A DNA stretch of 64,000 nucleotides. It comes from Rhizobacter sp964253025. Lineage in GTDB: Bacteria > Pseudomonadota > Gammaproteobacteria > Burkholderiales > Burkholderiaceae_C. The notes below the pieces were generated by a model, which was not told the origin of the DNA, did not search any database, and saw only the letters and a program-made list of their open reading frames with translations. The number at the start of each line of letters is the position of its first letter. The stretch's first letter is position 1. The stretch is from NCBI RefSeq assembly GCF_964253025.1, contig NZ_CAXUQC020000001.1, positions 2,542,001 through 2,606,000 on the forward strand, written 5' to 3'. Below, in pieces: positions 44,175 through 53,187 of this stretch. The position numbers and the translations under genes were made by a program.

Positions 44175-46903
44175 CGTGCCGCACCTGCCGCCAGGCGCCT
44201 GAACACGCGCGGCGGCTCCGACGTGGCCCCTGCGCCTGCCGTACTGACGCCCCCATAGGGCGAGAGCTCGAAGTCGATGTCCGTCCGGTTGCCGGTGAGT
44301 TCGAGCACGGACAGACCGGCCCCGAACTGCGGGTAGCCGCCGCAGGCCTCGCCGCGCTGGCACAGCAGGTTGTCGTTGTCCAGGTCCGTGCCGGCCACGA
44401 TCTGCACCCGCGACAGCTTGATGCCGGGCAAGCTCCAGCTGTACTTGCCGTTGACCGCGTTGGCGGCCACCTGCCCCACCGGTTCCTCGGTGGCGGGGTC
44501 GATCACGAGCACGTAGACACGGCCGAAGTCCGCGGCCGGCACCGCACCCGGCGCGAGCTTCTGGATGCTGATCTGCACGTCGAAAGCGCGCGCGCTGGTC
44601 GTGACCCGCAGCGTGGCAAAGGTGCTTCCCGTCGGCAAGCTGTCGCGCGACACCGTCACGGTGTAGGTGCCGAGGTTCGCCGCGTCGACCGCCACGGGCG
44701 TGACGGTGACGGCGGGGCTGCTGCTGGTCACGGACACCACCGTTTCGCCGGACGCTCCGCCTTGAAGGGCGAGCGTCAGGTCCGCCGTGGTGCGCAGTGC
44801 GCCGAAGTCGATGGAGGAGGGTTGGGCCACGATGGTGCCAGCGATCGGCACCGGCGCCGTCCCCGAGGTCGCGAGGGCCTCGGCGACAGCCTTGTCGGCG
44901 TTGATCAGGCCAAAACCGAAGGCGCTGTCCCGCCCGCCGGCGCCGAGGTCATCGGTCAGGCGGCCGGCGGCGAGCAGTGCATCGATCTGTTCGACGGTGA
45001 TGTTCGGGTTGGCGAAGCGCATCATCGCCATCACGGCCGCCACGTGCGGCGTGGCCATGGAGGTGCCCATCATGCCGCCGTAGCTCGGCACCCGGGTGCT
45101 GCCGTTGAAGTCGCCGAGCGTGCTGAACACCTCGTCGGGCAGACCGGTACCGGTGGTCGACTGACGCGAGTCGCCGCCGGGAGCGGCCAGGCTCAGGGCG
45201 GGATCGGTGTTCGAGTAGAACGCGCGCTTCTTGGTGGCGTCCACGGCGCCGACCGAGATCACGCCAGGGCAGTTGGCCGGTGCGTTGTTGGCCGAGGCCG
45301 TTTCATTGCCCGATGCGGCCACGACGATCACGCCGGCCGCCCGAGCCTGATTGATGACGTCCGCATACACGGCCGGGCAGCTGCGCGTTCCGCCGAGGCT
45401 GAGGTTGATGACGTCGGCGCGGCGTTGCGGCAGGCGGCCCGACACGTTGGCCAGTCGCGCGGCGTACAGGATGGCTTGCGCGATGTCGTTGCTGCTGCTC
45501 GTGTCGGCACCCTGGGCGAAGACGCGGATCGGGCGCAGCTGCGCCATGGGCGCGACGCCCGCGACGCCATTGCCATCGAACGTGAGCGCCGCCACCGTGC
45601 CGGCCACGTGCGTGCCGTGGAAGCCGGTCGGGTCGCCCGGGCGGCTGGGGTCGTCGGCGTTGGCGAGGAAGCTGCCGTTGCCGCCGGTGAAGCTCGCCGC
45701 GTCGACGATCTGGGACTGCAGGTCGGGGTGATCGGCCACGATGCCACTGTCGATGACGGCCACGATCGGGCGCTGCGTCAGTTGGGCCGCCAGTGGCACG
45801 AGGCGGTTCATGGCAGCCGGCAGGCCGATCATCTCGTAGTGCCAGCGCTGGTTGGCGTACAGGCGATCGTTGGGCGGGTATGGGCCGACGAGCGCCGAGG
45901 CGGTCATGCGGTAGTTCGGCTCGGCGTAGTCGTAGAGGCCGGTGCGCGCCAGGTGCTTGGCGTAGGTGACGGTGTCGATGACGTGCTGGAACGCAGGCGG
46001 CAGGCCGCGCGCTGCGCGCTTGGCGGCGTGGGCCGCGGCAGTGCTTGCCGAGCCTTCACCGGAGGCCAGTTGCTTGGTGCGTTCGCCGGTTGACGGGTTC
46101 GACAGGCTGGCCAGGCGATCGAGGGCGAGCGCGCGTTCAGCGTCATCGGCCGGCAGGCGCAGCAGACCGGGAACGCCGGCGGCCGTGGCCGCCACGCTCA
46201 GGCCGCCGGCGCGCAGAGCCCGGGCACGAGCCTGATCACCCGCTTGCGCATCGGCGCCCGCGGCCGAGCGCGGCTTGGCCACGATTTCGCCCGCCACCAT
46301 CCCGCCGGCCGTCTGGACGACGTTGCTGCAATTGCCGCCCTCACCTGGAGCGCCAATGCGCATGTTGTAGAGGGCCGCGCCGGTGTAGGCCACGACGGCG
46401 ATGTAGTGACGCCCCGGGCGCTCGATGCGCAAGCATTCGTAGCTCCGCTGGCCATCGGACACGCCGATGGGCGGGGAATCGACATTGGAGCCTTCTGCGA
46501 AGACATAGAGGTCGACGTCGTTGACGGTCGGATCGGCGCTGAATTCGAGCTCGATCACCTGACCGGCCTTCAAATCGACCTGGAATCCGTCGAGTTCGTC
46601 GCCCACCGAGAAGTTGGGACCCTCGGGGCCTTTGCCGGGCAGATTCACCGAGCCCAGCACATAGACCGGCGACATCAGCTGTTGCGCGGTGGCGAAGCTG
46701 TCGTTCGCCTTGCGTCCCGCCTGATTCGGATCGTTGCTGTCGGAATCGACCGCGGAGGTTTCGGGCACGGTGAGCGTGCCGCCGAGCGTGTAGCCCTCGG
46801 CCGGTGGTTCGACCGGACCACCACCACCGCCACCACCGCCGCACCCAGCGAGCACCACCAGAGCGGAGGCGAGCAGCGAGTTGAAAATGCTTGTCTTGAC
46901 CAT
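44171..46903 (-). CDS. Subtilisin-like (S8) serine protease lipoprotein with PPC domain
   Basis: A 910-residue surface protease. Lipobox LAGC gives lipidated Cys21 followed by eight glycines. A pre-peptidase C-terminal-like beta domain lies unusually at the N-terminus (about 70-185, ending YNMRIG). The catalytic domain (about 375-680) has Asp385 (VAVIDSGI), His429 (GFHGTHVAG), oxyanion Asn533 (AASGNE) and Ser615 (GTSMATPH). The C-terminal 220 residues are beta-rich sandwiches with VYVLVIDPATEEP. Full triad. Start chosen at the lipoprotein signal; an upstream TTG would add 68 unsupported residues. Confidence 0.92.
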   Translation of the reverse strand: MVKTSIFNSLLASALVVLAGCGGGGGGGGPVEPPAEGYTLGGTLTVPETSAVDSDSNDPNQAGRKANDSFATAQQLMSPVYVLGSVNLPGKGPEGPNFSVGDELDGFQVDLKAGQVIELEFSADPTVNDVDLYVFAEGSNVDSPPIGVSDGQRSYECLRIERPGRHYIAVVAYTGAALYNMRIGAPGEGGNCSNVVQTAGGMVAGEIVAKPRSAAGADAQAGDQARARALRAGGLSVAATAAGVPGLLRLPADDAERALALDRLASLSNPSTGERTKQLASGEGSASTAAAHAAKRAARGLPPAFQHVIDTVTYAKHLARTGLYDYAEPNYRMTASALVGPYPPNDRLYANQRWHYEMIGLPAAMNRLVPLAAQLTQRPIVAVIDSGIVADHPDLQSQIVDAASFTGGNGSFLANADDPSRPGDPTGFHGTHVAGTVAALTFDGNGVAGVAPMAQLRPIRVFAQGADTSSSNDIAQAILYAARLANVSGRLPQRRADVINLSLGGTRSCPAVYADVINQARAAGVIVVAASGNETASANNAPANCPGVISVGAVDATKKRAFYSNTDPALSLAAPGGDSRQSTTGTGLPDEVFSTLGDFNGSTRVPSYGGMMGTSMATPHVAAVMAMMRFANPNITVEQIDALLAAGRLTDDLGAGGRDSAFGFGLINADKAVAEALATSGTAPVPIAGTIVAQPSSIDFGALRTTADLTLALQGGASGETVVSVTSSSPAVTVTPVAVDAANLGTYTVTVSRDSLPTGSTFATLRVTTSARAFDVQISIQKLAPGAVPAADFGRVYVLVIDPATEEPVGQVAANAVNGKYSWSLPGIKLSRVQIVAGTDLDNDNLLCQRGEACGGYPQFGAGLSVLELTGNRTDIDFELSPYGGVSTAGAGATSEPPRVFRRLAAGAAR

Positions 46904-47205
46904 GAAGCGTTCGGGCTCTGCGGCCCCCCTGATCTGCGCAAAACCCGATCGTAGCCCGATGCGCCCCGATGACCGACCAACGAAGTCCCTACGGATAGGG
47001 GGCCCGAATGGGGGGATTGCAACCGGGTGTGAGCCCCGCCGGTGGCAGGCGTTCGGGTGCGCCGCAGCGCCACGAGGTTCCGCACGGCCTCGCCGGCCGG
47101 TCGTCAAGAGGCACGGCCAAGCCGCCTGGCCGCCAGGTGCGCGGCCCGGCCGGCCGGCCGGCCGGCCGGGTTTAGGATGCGCCTTCGATGGAGCCGTGCG
47201 TCAAG
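46904..47205. other. 302-base intergenic region between aroC and the S8 protease
   Basis: No gene supported. It holds six tandem CCGG units (47146-47169) and a small CCTGG/CCAGG hairpin (47125-47137) just beyond the aroC stop, and presumably the protease promoter nearer 46904. Confidence 0.45.
47146..47169. repeat. CCGG tandem repeat, six units
   Basis: Six perfect copies of CCGG in a row, self-complementary, 36 bases past the aroC stop on the minus strand. Could fold as a hairpin and is a candidate slippage site. Confidence 0.8.
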
Positions 47206-48315
47206 TCAGGCGACCGAGCCGCGTCCGGCCGCGAGCGGCGGCATGTCCACCTTCACGTCGCCGCACTGCGCACGATGGCGCAAGGTGTGGTCCATCAGCA
47301 CGAGCGCGAGCATCGCCTCGGCGATGGGAGTGGCGCGAATGCCGACGCACGGGTCATGGCGGCCGAAGGTCTCGACCATGGTGGGCGTGCCGTGCAGGTC
47401 TACCGACGGGCGGGCCGTGCGGATGGAGCTGGTCGGCTTGATGGCGATCTCGACGGTGATGTCCTGCCCGGTCGAGATGCCGCCCAGGATGCCGCCGGCG
47501 TTGTTCCCGCCGAAGCCGGTGGGGTGGAGTTCGTCGCCGTGGGTCGTGCCGCGCTGGCTGACACTCGCGAAGCCAGCCCCGATCTCCACGCCCTTGACCG
47601 CGTTGATGCCCATCATGGCGTAGGCGATGTCGGCGTCGAGCTTGTCGAACAGGGGCGCGCCGAGGCCCACCGGCACGTGCCGGGCGGCGACGGCAATGCG
47701 CGCGCCACAGCTGTCCCCGGCCTTGCGCAGCTCGTCCATGTACGCTTCGAGGCGCGGGATGTCCGTCTGGTTGGCGGCGAAGAACGGGTTCTCCGGCACA
47801 TGCGTCATCGACTCGAAGGGAATCTCGATCTCGCCGATCTGCACCATGTGGCCGTCGAAGGTGGTGCCGTGCTGTTCACGCAGCCATTTGCGGGCGACCG
47901 CACCGGCGGCGACCATCGGCGCCGTCAAGCGCGCAGACGAGCGACCGCCGCCGCGCGGATCGCGCACGCCGTACTTGTGCCAGTAGGTGTAGTCGGCATG
48001 CCCGGGGCGGAAGGTCTGCAGGATGTTCCCGTAGTCCTTGCTGCGCTGGTCGGTGTTGCGGATCAGCAGGCAGATGGGCGTGCCCGTCGTGCGGCCCTCG
48101 TACACGCCGGAGAGGATCTCGACCGCGTCAGGCTCGTTGCGCTGCGTGACGTGGCGGGAGGTGCCGGGCCGGCGCCGATCGAGTTCGGGCTGGATGTCGG
48201 CCTCGGAGAGCGCCATGCCCGGAGGGCAGCCGTCGATCACGCACCCGATGGCAGGGCCGTGGGATTCACCGAAGTTGGTGACGCAGAACAGGGAACCGAA
48301 GGTGCTGCCGGACAT
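47206..48315 (-). CDS. aroC: Chorismate synthase
   Basis: A 369-residue chorismate synthase, converting EPSP to chorismate with reduced FMN in the last shared step of aromatic amino acid synthesis. Signatures GESHGPAIGCVIDGCPPG (about 17-34), DYGNILQTFRPGHADYTY with RGGGRSSARLTA, and IRATPIAEAMLALVL. Full length for the family (about 360). Cytoplasmic. Confidence 0.96.
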   Translation of the reverse strand: MSGSTFGSLFCVTNFGESHGPAIGCVIDGCPPGMALSEADIQPELDRRRPGTSRHVTQRNEPDAVEILSGVYEGRTTGTPICLLIRNTDQRSKDYGNILQTFRPGHADYTYWHKYGVRDPRGGGRSSARLTAPMVAAGAVARKWLREQHGTTFDGHMVQIGEIEIPFESMTHVPENPFFAANQTDIPRLEAYMDELRKAGDSCGARIAVAARHVPVGLGAPLFDKLDADIAYAMMGINAVKGVEIGAGFASVSQRGTTHGDELHPTGFGGNNAGGILGGISTGQDITVEIAIKPTSSIRTARPSVDLHGTPTMVETFGRHDPCVGIRATPIAEAMLALVLMDHTLRHRAQCGDVKVDMPPLAAGRGSVA

Positions 48316-48438
48316 GGGGATGGTGACCGAGGGGACGGGCTGGCATTTTACGCCGCGCCCTGCCCTGCGGCGGCACGGCAGTCACGAGGGCCCGGGCTCG
48401 CGCAACGCGGTTGCACGCGCCGAGCGCACAGCGGACGT

Positions 48439-48906
48439 TCAGAGTTGGGTCTGCGGAACGGTTTGCTCTTCGCCAGCCGGCCAGTCCCGGATGTAGGCCT
48501 TGAGCATGCGGTTCTCGAAGTCCTGCGTTTCGACCACGGCGCGCGCGACGTCGTAGAAGGAGATCACGCCCATCAGCGTGCGTTGCGTCAGCACCGGCAT
48601 GTAGCGGGCATGGCGGTCGAGCATCATGCGGCGCACTTCGTCGATCTCGGTGTCGGGGGTGCAGGTCAGCGGATGGTCGTCCATCACGCCTCGCACGGTG
48701 GAGTTGCCCACCGACCCGCCATTGCCGACGATGGCCAGGATCACCTCGCGGAAGGTCAGCATGCCGACCAGGTCGCCATGGTCCATCACGACCAGCGAGC
48801 CGATGTCGCGCTCGGCCATCGTCTCCAGTGCATCGTGCAGGGACTGATCAGGCGAGACGGTGAACAGCGTGCCCCCTTTGACACGCAGGATATCGGCGAC
48901 TTTCAT
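48439..48906 (-). CDS. Paired CBS domain protein
   Basis: A 155-residue protein of two CBS motifs (about 5-60: LFTVSPDQSLHDALETMAERDIGSLVVMD; 70-130: LTCTPDTEIDEVRRMMLDRHARYMPVL), forming one Bateman module that usually binds adenosyl nucleotides. No catalytic domain attached. AAGGAG lies 7 bases before the ATG at 48906. Target unknown. Confidence 0.9.
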   Translation of the reverse strand: MKVADILRVKGGTLFTVSPDQSLHDALETMAERDIGSLVVMDHGDLVGMLTFREVILAIVGNGGSVGNSTVRGVMDDHPLTCTPDTEIDEVRRMMLDRHARYMPVLTQRTLMGVISFYDVARAVVETQDFENRMLKAYIRDWPAGEEQTVPQTQL

Positions 48907-49024
48907 GGGAGCTCCTTCCAGGCGATTTCGAATCAATATAGCCCGAAACCCGGATCCGCAACACCCCTCGCGGCCGTTCCCGGCGTGATCCGGCGGAAGG
49001 GGATTCCCCAGGTCTCCGACGTCT

Positions 49025-50263
49025 TCACGGCACCCCGATCAGGTCCTGGAGCTTGATGTCGTCGAGGCGGGCCTGCTGCCAGAAGGGCGCGACGCCGGCC
49101 GTGCGCTCCACCAGCACGCGTCGCAACAGGGCTTCGGCCGACGTGGCGGAAGGGTCGCAGAGCAGCACGTAGCGCGCACCGCCCTCCTCGTCCAGGCGGC
49201 CGAGCCAATCGATCTCGACCAGGCTGTCGAGCAGCGGTTCAATCTGCAGCGGGTCGGTGCGCAAGGTCTCGGACAACTGTGCGGCGCTGAGCCCGTGGTG
49301 GGGCGCGCGGCGCGCCAGCGCGAATTCGCGCAGCATGGCAATCGCGAGCTCGAAGCGGAAACCCGGCACCTCCGGGCGGCGCACCACCCGCATCTGCAGG
49401 CTGGGCGCATAGGCGGTCACCACCGCCCCCAGCAGCACGATCACCCAACCCAGGTAGATCCAGATCAGCAGGATGGGCACGGTGGCGAAGGCGCCGTAGA
49501 TGTTGGCAAAGCTCGGCACGTTGCCGAGGTACAGCGCGAGCCCTTTCTTCGCGACTTCAAAGCCCGCGGACACGAAGACGCCGCCGGACAGCGCATGCCG
49601 CCATCGGACGTGCGTGTTGGGCACATAGCGAAAGAGCGCCGCCATGCCGCCGGCCAGCATGAGGAACTCCAGCACGTTGAGGAGGAAGGTCACGCCGCCC
49701 GGCATGGCGCCGACGAAGCCCTTGGAGGCCGAGATGGCATAGGACGTGAGCGACAGGCTGACCCCGAGCAGCAAGGGCCCGAGTGTCATGCAGGCCCAGT
49801 ACACCAGCACCCGCTGCGCGATCGGGCGTGGCTTGGGCACGCGCCAGATGGCATTGAGGGTGCGATCGATGGTGAGCATCAGCGTCACCGCGGTGAAGAC
49901 CAGCAGCACGAGGCCGAACGCGCCCAGCCGGTTGGCCTTGCTCGCGAACTGGGTGAGCGCATTGAGCACCGGACGCGCGATGTTGTCCGGCACGAGGGCC
50001 TGCAGAAAGTACTTCTGCAGCGAATCCTGGAACTTGGCGAAGATCGGGAAGGCAGTGAACAGGGCGAGCATCACCGTCACGAGCGGCACGAGCGAGATGA
50101 GGGTCGTGAAGGTGAGGCTGCTGGCGGTGACGCCGAGGCGGTCTTCGCGAAACCGCAGACGCAAGGTCAGCAGCGTCGCGCGCCATGGCCAGTGCTGGAG
50201 TTCGGCGAGTCCTTCGGCCAACTGGGTGCGCCAGCTGGCCTTGAACGAGGGGGAAAGGTTCAT
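49025..50263 (-). CDS. YihY/BrkB family inner membrane protein
   Basis: A 412-residue protein with six membrane helices (about 45-300): SSLTFTTLISLVPLVTVMLALFTAFP at the start, VTLMLTIDRTLNAIWRV, and YGAFATVPILLIWIYLGWVIVLLGAVV. A C-terminal soluble winged-helix-like region (320-412) is longer than in E. coli YihY. Once misassigned as RNase BN. Its ATG is 20 bases from the divergent DUF2069 start and has no evident ribosome binding site; ATG codons at 50272 and 50275 are alternatives. Confidence 0.9.
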   Translation of the reverse strand: MNLSPSFKASWRTQLAEGLAELQHWPWRATLLTLRLRFREDRLGVTASSLTFTTLISLVPLVTVMLALFTAFPIFAKFQDSLQKYFLQALVPDNIARPVLNALTQFASKANRLGAFGLVLLVFTAVTLMLTIDRTLNAIWRVPKPRPIAQRVLVYWACMTLGPLLLGVSLSLTSYAISASKGFVGAMPGGVTFLLNVLEFLMLAGGMAALFRYVPNTHVRWRHALSGGVFVSAGFEVAKKGLALYLGNVPSFANIYGAFATVPILLIWIYLGWVIVLLGAVVTAYAPSLQMRVVRRPEVPGFRFELAIAMLREFALARRAPHHGLSAAQLSETLRTDPLQIEPLLDSLVEIDWLGRLDEEGGARYVLLCDPSATSAEALLRRVLVERTAGVAPFWQQARLDDIKLQDLIGVP

Positions 50264-50283
50264 TGGTGGCATCATATCCAGCG

Positions 50284-50673
50284 ATGAACTCTGTCTCCGT
50301 TGTCGACTGGACCCGCCGCTGTGCGGTGGCGAGCCTGCTGGGCCTGATCGTGCTGGGCCTCGCCTGGGAACTCTGGCTGGCACCCATCCGCCCGGGAGGT
50401 TCCTGGCTCGCGCTCAAGGTGCTGCCGCTCGCCTTCCCGTTGGCGGGCCTGCTCAAGAACCGCATGTACACCTACCGCTGGCTCAGCCTGATGGTTTGGC
50501 TGTACTTCACCGAAGGCGTGGTTCGCGCCGCCAGCGATCGCGGCCTGAGCGCCGCACTGGCGGGCATCGAGGTGCTGCTGTGCACCGTGCTCTTCGCAGC
50601 CTGCGCCGTGCACGTCCGCTGGCGGCTCAAGCATGCGCCCCGGGTCGAGCCCGCCCCTTCGAAAGCCCTCTGA
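50284..50673 (+). CDS. DUF2069 membrane protein
   Basis: A 129-residue protein with four predicted membrane helices; GSWLALKVLPLAFPLAGLLKNRMYTYRWLSLMVWLYF matches DUF2069 (written here as two adjoining conserved stretches, about 43-62 and 63-79). Function unknown. Its TGA overlaps the ATG of the FAD-linked oxidase (TGATG), so both are coupled. Confidence 0.85.
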   Translation: MNSVSVVDWTRRCAVASLLGLIVLGLAWELWLAPIRPGGSWLALKVLPLAFPLAGLLKNRMYTYRWLSLMVWLYFTEGVVRAASDRGLSAALAGIEVLLCTVLFAACAVHVRWRLKHAPRVEPAPSKAL

Positions 50674-52076
50674 TGAACCCTGTCCTCGAACTTCTCCGTG
50701 CCGCTGTCGGCCCCGCCAACGTCCTGACGGAGGGCGACCTCAGCGCCTGGGAAGTCGACTGGCGCAAGCGCTATCGCGGCCGGGCGCTGGCCGTGGTGCG
50801 CCCGGGCTCCACCGAGCAGGTGGCGGCCGTCGTCAAGGCCTGCGCCGCGCACGGCGTGCCGCTGGTGACCCAGGGCGGCAACACGGGACTGGTCGGCGGC
50901 TCGGTGCCGGACGCCTCGGGTACCCAGGTGCTGCTCAGCCTCACGCGGCTGAACCGCGTCCGTGAGGTCGACGCAGCGAACCTGACGATGACCGTCGACG
51001 CCGGCTGCATCCTGCAGACCGTGCAGGAGACCGCTGATGCCGCCGGCCTGATGTTCCCGCTCAGCCTCGCGGCCGAGGGCAGCTGCACCATTGGCGGCAA
51101 CCTTGCCTGCAACGCCGGCGGCACGCAGGTGGTGCGGTACGGCAACGCCCGCGACCTGTGCCTGGGCCTGGAGGTGGTGACCTCGGCCGGCGACGTGTGG
51201 AACGGCCTGGCGGGCCTGCGCAAGGACAACACCGGCTACGACTTGCGCGACCTCTTCATCGGCAGCGAAGGCACGCTGGGCATCATCACGGCCGCCACCC
51301 TGAAGCTGTACCCGCGCCCGGCCGCGGTGATGACGGCCCTGGCCACGGTGCCGTCGATGGAAGCGGCGGTCGCCCTGCTCCAGGCGGCCCAGTCGCGCCT
51401 GGGCTCCGGTCTCACCGGCTTCGAGGTGATGAACGGTTTTTCCCTGCAGCTCGTTCGGCAGCACTTCCCGCACCTGCGGCAGCCCTTGCCCCCCTCGGAA
51501 TGGACGGTGCTGCTCGAACAGTCCGATGCCGAAGGCGAGGCCCACGCGCGCAGCCTGTTCGAAGGCCTGCTGGAGGCGGCGCTGGAGTCGGGCACCATCA
51601 CCGATGCCGCCGTGGCCGAGACCATCGACCAATCCCATGCGATGTGGCACCTGCGCGAGTCGATTCCCCTGGCCCAGGCCGAGGAAGGCCTCAACGTGAA
51701 GCACGACATCTCGCTGCCCATCTCCCGCATTCCCGAGTTCGTCGAACGCACCGACGCGGCCCTCACCGCCCGCTGGCCGGGCCTGCGGCTGGTGAACTTC
51801 GGGCACCTGGGCGACGGCAACCTGCACTACAACGTGCAGGCCCCGGCCGGCGGCTCGGCGGCTGATTTCCTGCGCGAGCACGAAGCCGGCGTGAATGCGG
51901 TGGTGTACGACGCGGTGACCGCGCACGACGGCTCCATCTCGGCCGAGCACGGCATCGGCATGCTCAAACGCGAGGAACTGGTGCGCCGCAAGTCGCCCGT
52001 GGCGCTCGGCCTGATGCGGGCGGTCAAGCAGGCGCTCGACCCTCACGGGCTGATGAACCCGGGCCGCCTGCTCTGA
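50673..52076 (+). CDS. FAD-binding oxidoreductase (GlcD / D-2-hydroxyglutarate dehydrogenase type)
   Basis: A 467-residue flavoprotein: FAD-binding PCMH domain with VTQGGNTGLVGGSVPD, LSLAAEGSCTIGGNLACNAGG and YDLRDLFIGSEGTLGI, then the FAD-oxidase C domain with VNFGHLGDGNLHYNV (metal ligands) and SAEHGIGMLKREEL. Oxidises a D-2-hydroxy acid to the keto acid, usually passing electrons to a quinone or ETF. No GlcE/GlcF subunits adjacent, favouring the single-subunit type. Substrate unresolved. Confidence 0.9.
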   Translation: MNPVLELLRAAVGPANVLTEGDLSAWEVDWRKRYRGRALAVVRPGSTEQVAAVVKACAAHGVPLVTQGGNTGLVGGSVPDASGTQVLLSLTRLNRVREVDAANLTMTVDAGCILQTVQETADAAGLMFPLSLAAEGSCTIGGNLACNAGGTQVVRYGNARDLCLGLEVVTSAGDVWNGLAGLRKDNTGYDLRDLFIGSEGTLGIITAATLKLYPRPAAVMTALATVPSMEAAVALLQAAQSRLGSGLTGFEVMNGFSLQLVRQHFPHLRQPLPPSEWTVLLEQSDAEGEAHARSLFEGLLEAALESGTITDAAVAETIDQSHAMWHLRESIPLAQAEEGLNVKHDISLPISRIPEFVERTDAALTARWPGLRLVNFGHLGDGNLHYNVQAPAGGSAADFLREHEAGVNAVVYDAVTAHDGSISAEHGIGMLKREELVRRKSPVALGLMRAVKQALDPHGLMNPGRLL

Positions 52077-52097
52077 ACGCAGGCTGAGCGCCGCCCT

Positions 52098-52553
52098 TTA
52101 CTGGAGCGGGCCGCTCGGGGTCTCGGGCAGCGGGATGGAGAGCACATCGATGCCCTCCTCCTGCAGCGCCTGACGGTCCTCGGGGGTGGCCCGGCCGCGG
52201 ATCGCGCGCTCCTCGGCCTCGCCGTAGTGAATGCGGCGCGCTTCCTCCGGGAATCGCTCCCCGACATCGTCGGTGTGCGCGAGCACATGCTGCACGGCGC
52301 GCATCCACAGCGACTGCATGGTGAGGGCCTCGGGAGAAACGGGCGTCACGCCGTCGTGCCCGGACGGCTCGGCGTGTTCGCGCGTGCGGGAGATGCTGAT
52401 GCGCGGTGCGCTGGGCATCTTCGACACCTGACCGTCGCCGCACAGCGGGCACGCGACCAACCCGCGTTCCAGCTGGGACTGGAAATCGGCCTCTGATGCG
52501 AACCACCCTTCGAAGGTGTGATCCAGAGCGCAGCGCAGGTTCAGGACTTTCAT
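52098..52553 (-). CDS. DUF1178 family protein
   Basis: A 151-residue soluble protein: MKVLNLRCALDHTFEGWFAS with Cys8 and His12, then CPLCG (about 35-39), together a likely zinc site, and a conserved helical C-terminus (GERFPEEARRIHYGEAEERAIRG). DUF1178 is a small alphaproteobacterial/betaproteobacterial family without established function. It ends 22 bases from the convergent FAD oxidase. Confidence 0.88.
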   Translation of the reverse strand: MKVLNLRCALDHTFEGWFASEADFQSQLERGLVACPLCGDGQVSKMPSAPRISISRTREHAEPSGHDGVTPVSPEALTMQSLWMRAVQHVLAHTDDVGERFPEEARRIHYGEAEERAIRGRATPEDRQALQEEGIDVLSIPLPETPSGPLQ

Positions 52554-52578
52554 GCCGGCATTATCGGCACATGCGGGC

Positions 52579-53178
52579 TCAGCTTGCAGGCTGCCACTGT
52601 AAAGTCCACCGGCCCGACTGCCAATTTTGCAGCCACATCAACCCGATGAGGGTCTTGGCATCGGTGAGCGCCCCGGACGCCGACCCGTCGAGCAGCTCCT
52701 CAACGCTTGCGGACTGCACGTCGAGGAATTCGCCGTCGTCGAGATGCTTGTCGCCCAGCGTGAGCCCGCGGGCGAACCAGACTTCGATGCCCTCGTTGGA
52801 ATAGGCAATGGCGTTGTGCAGGATGCCGGCACGCGCCCACTCGGCCGCCCGGTAACCGGTTTCCTCGGCGAGCTCCCGTGCGGCGCAGGCGGCAGGCGCC
52901 TCGCCCGGGTCGAGCTTGCCTGCCGGAAACTCGATCATCACCCGACCCAGGGGATAGCGGAACTGCCGCTCGATGACGACCCGCCCATCGTCCAGCAGCG
53001 GCACGATCATCACCGCGCCCGGGTGCACCAGCCACTCGCGAGTGGCAGGCCGGCCGTCCGGCAGCCGGACCTGGTCGCGACGGATCTCGAGGAAGCTGCC
53101 CTGGTAAACCGTCTCGGACCGAACGAGGTGCTCGGCGAGATGGTGATCAACGGGCAAGGAGGCGGCGTCGCTCGACAT
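52579..53178 (-). CDS. NUDIX hydrolase, ADP-ribose pyrophosphatase type
   Basis: A 199-residue NUDIX enzyme. Nudix box: GKLDPGEAPAACAARELAEETGY (about 95-117, motif G-x5-E-x7-RELxEE). The preceding VVIERQFRYPLGRVMIEFPAG is typical of NudF-like ADP-ribose/sugar nucleotide pyrophosphatases. It lies at the 3' end of the nuo operon (9 bases after DUF2818) and may take part in NAD turnover. Confidence 0.9.
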   Translation of the reverse strand: MSSDAASLPVDHHLAEHLVRSETVYQGSFLEIRRDQVRLPDGRPATREWLVHPGAVMIVPLLDDGRVVIERQFRYPLGRVMIEFPAGKLDPGEAPAACAARELAEETGYRAAEWARAGILHNAIAYSNEGIEVWFARGLTLGDKHLDDGEFLDVQSASVEELLDGSASGALTDAKTLIGLMWLQNWQSGRWTLQWQPAS

Positions 53179-53187
53179 GGGCGCGGT

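Noticed and set aside
46904..47107. Upstream TTG extension of the subtilase
   Set aside because: It would bury the lipoprotein signal peptide 68 residues inside the protein.
49025..50263. Ribonuclease BN
   Set aside because: The YihY family was once labelled this way, but it is a membrane protein family without nuclease residues.
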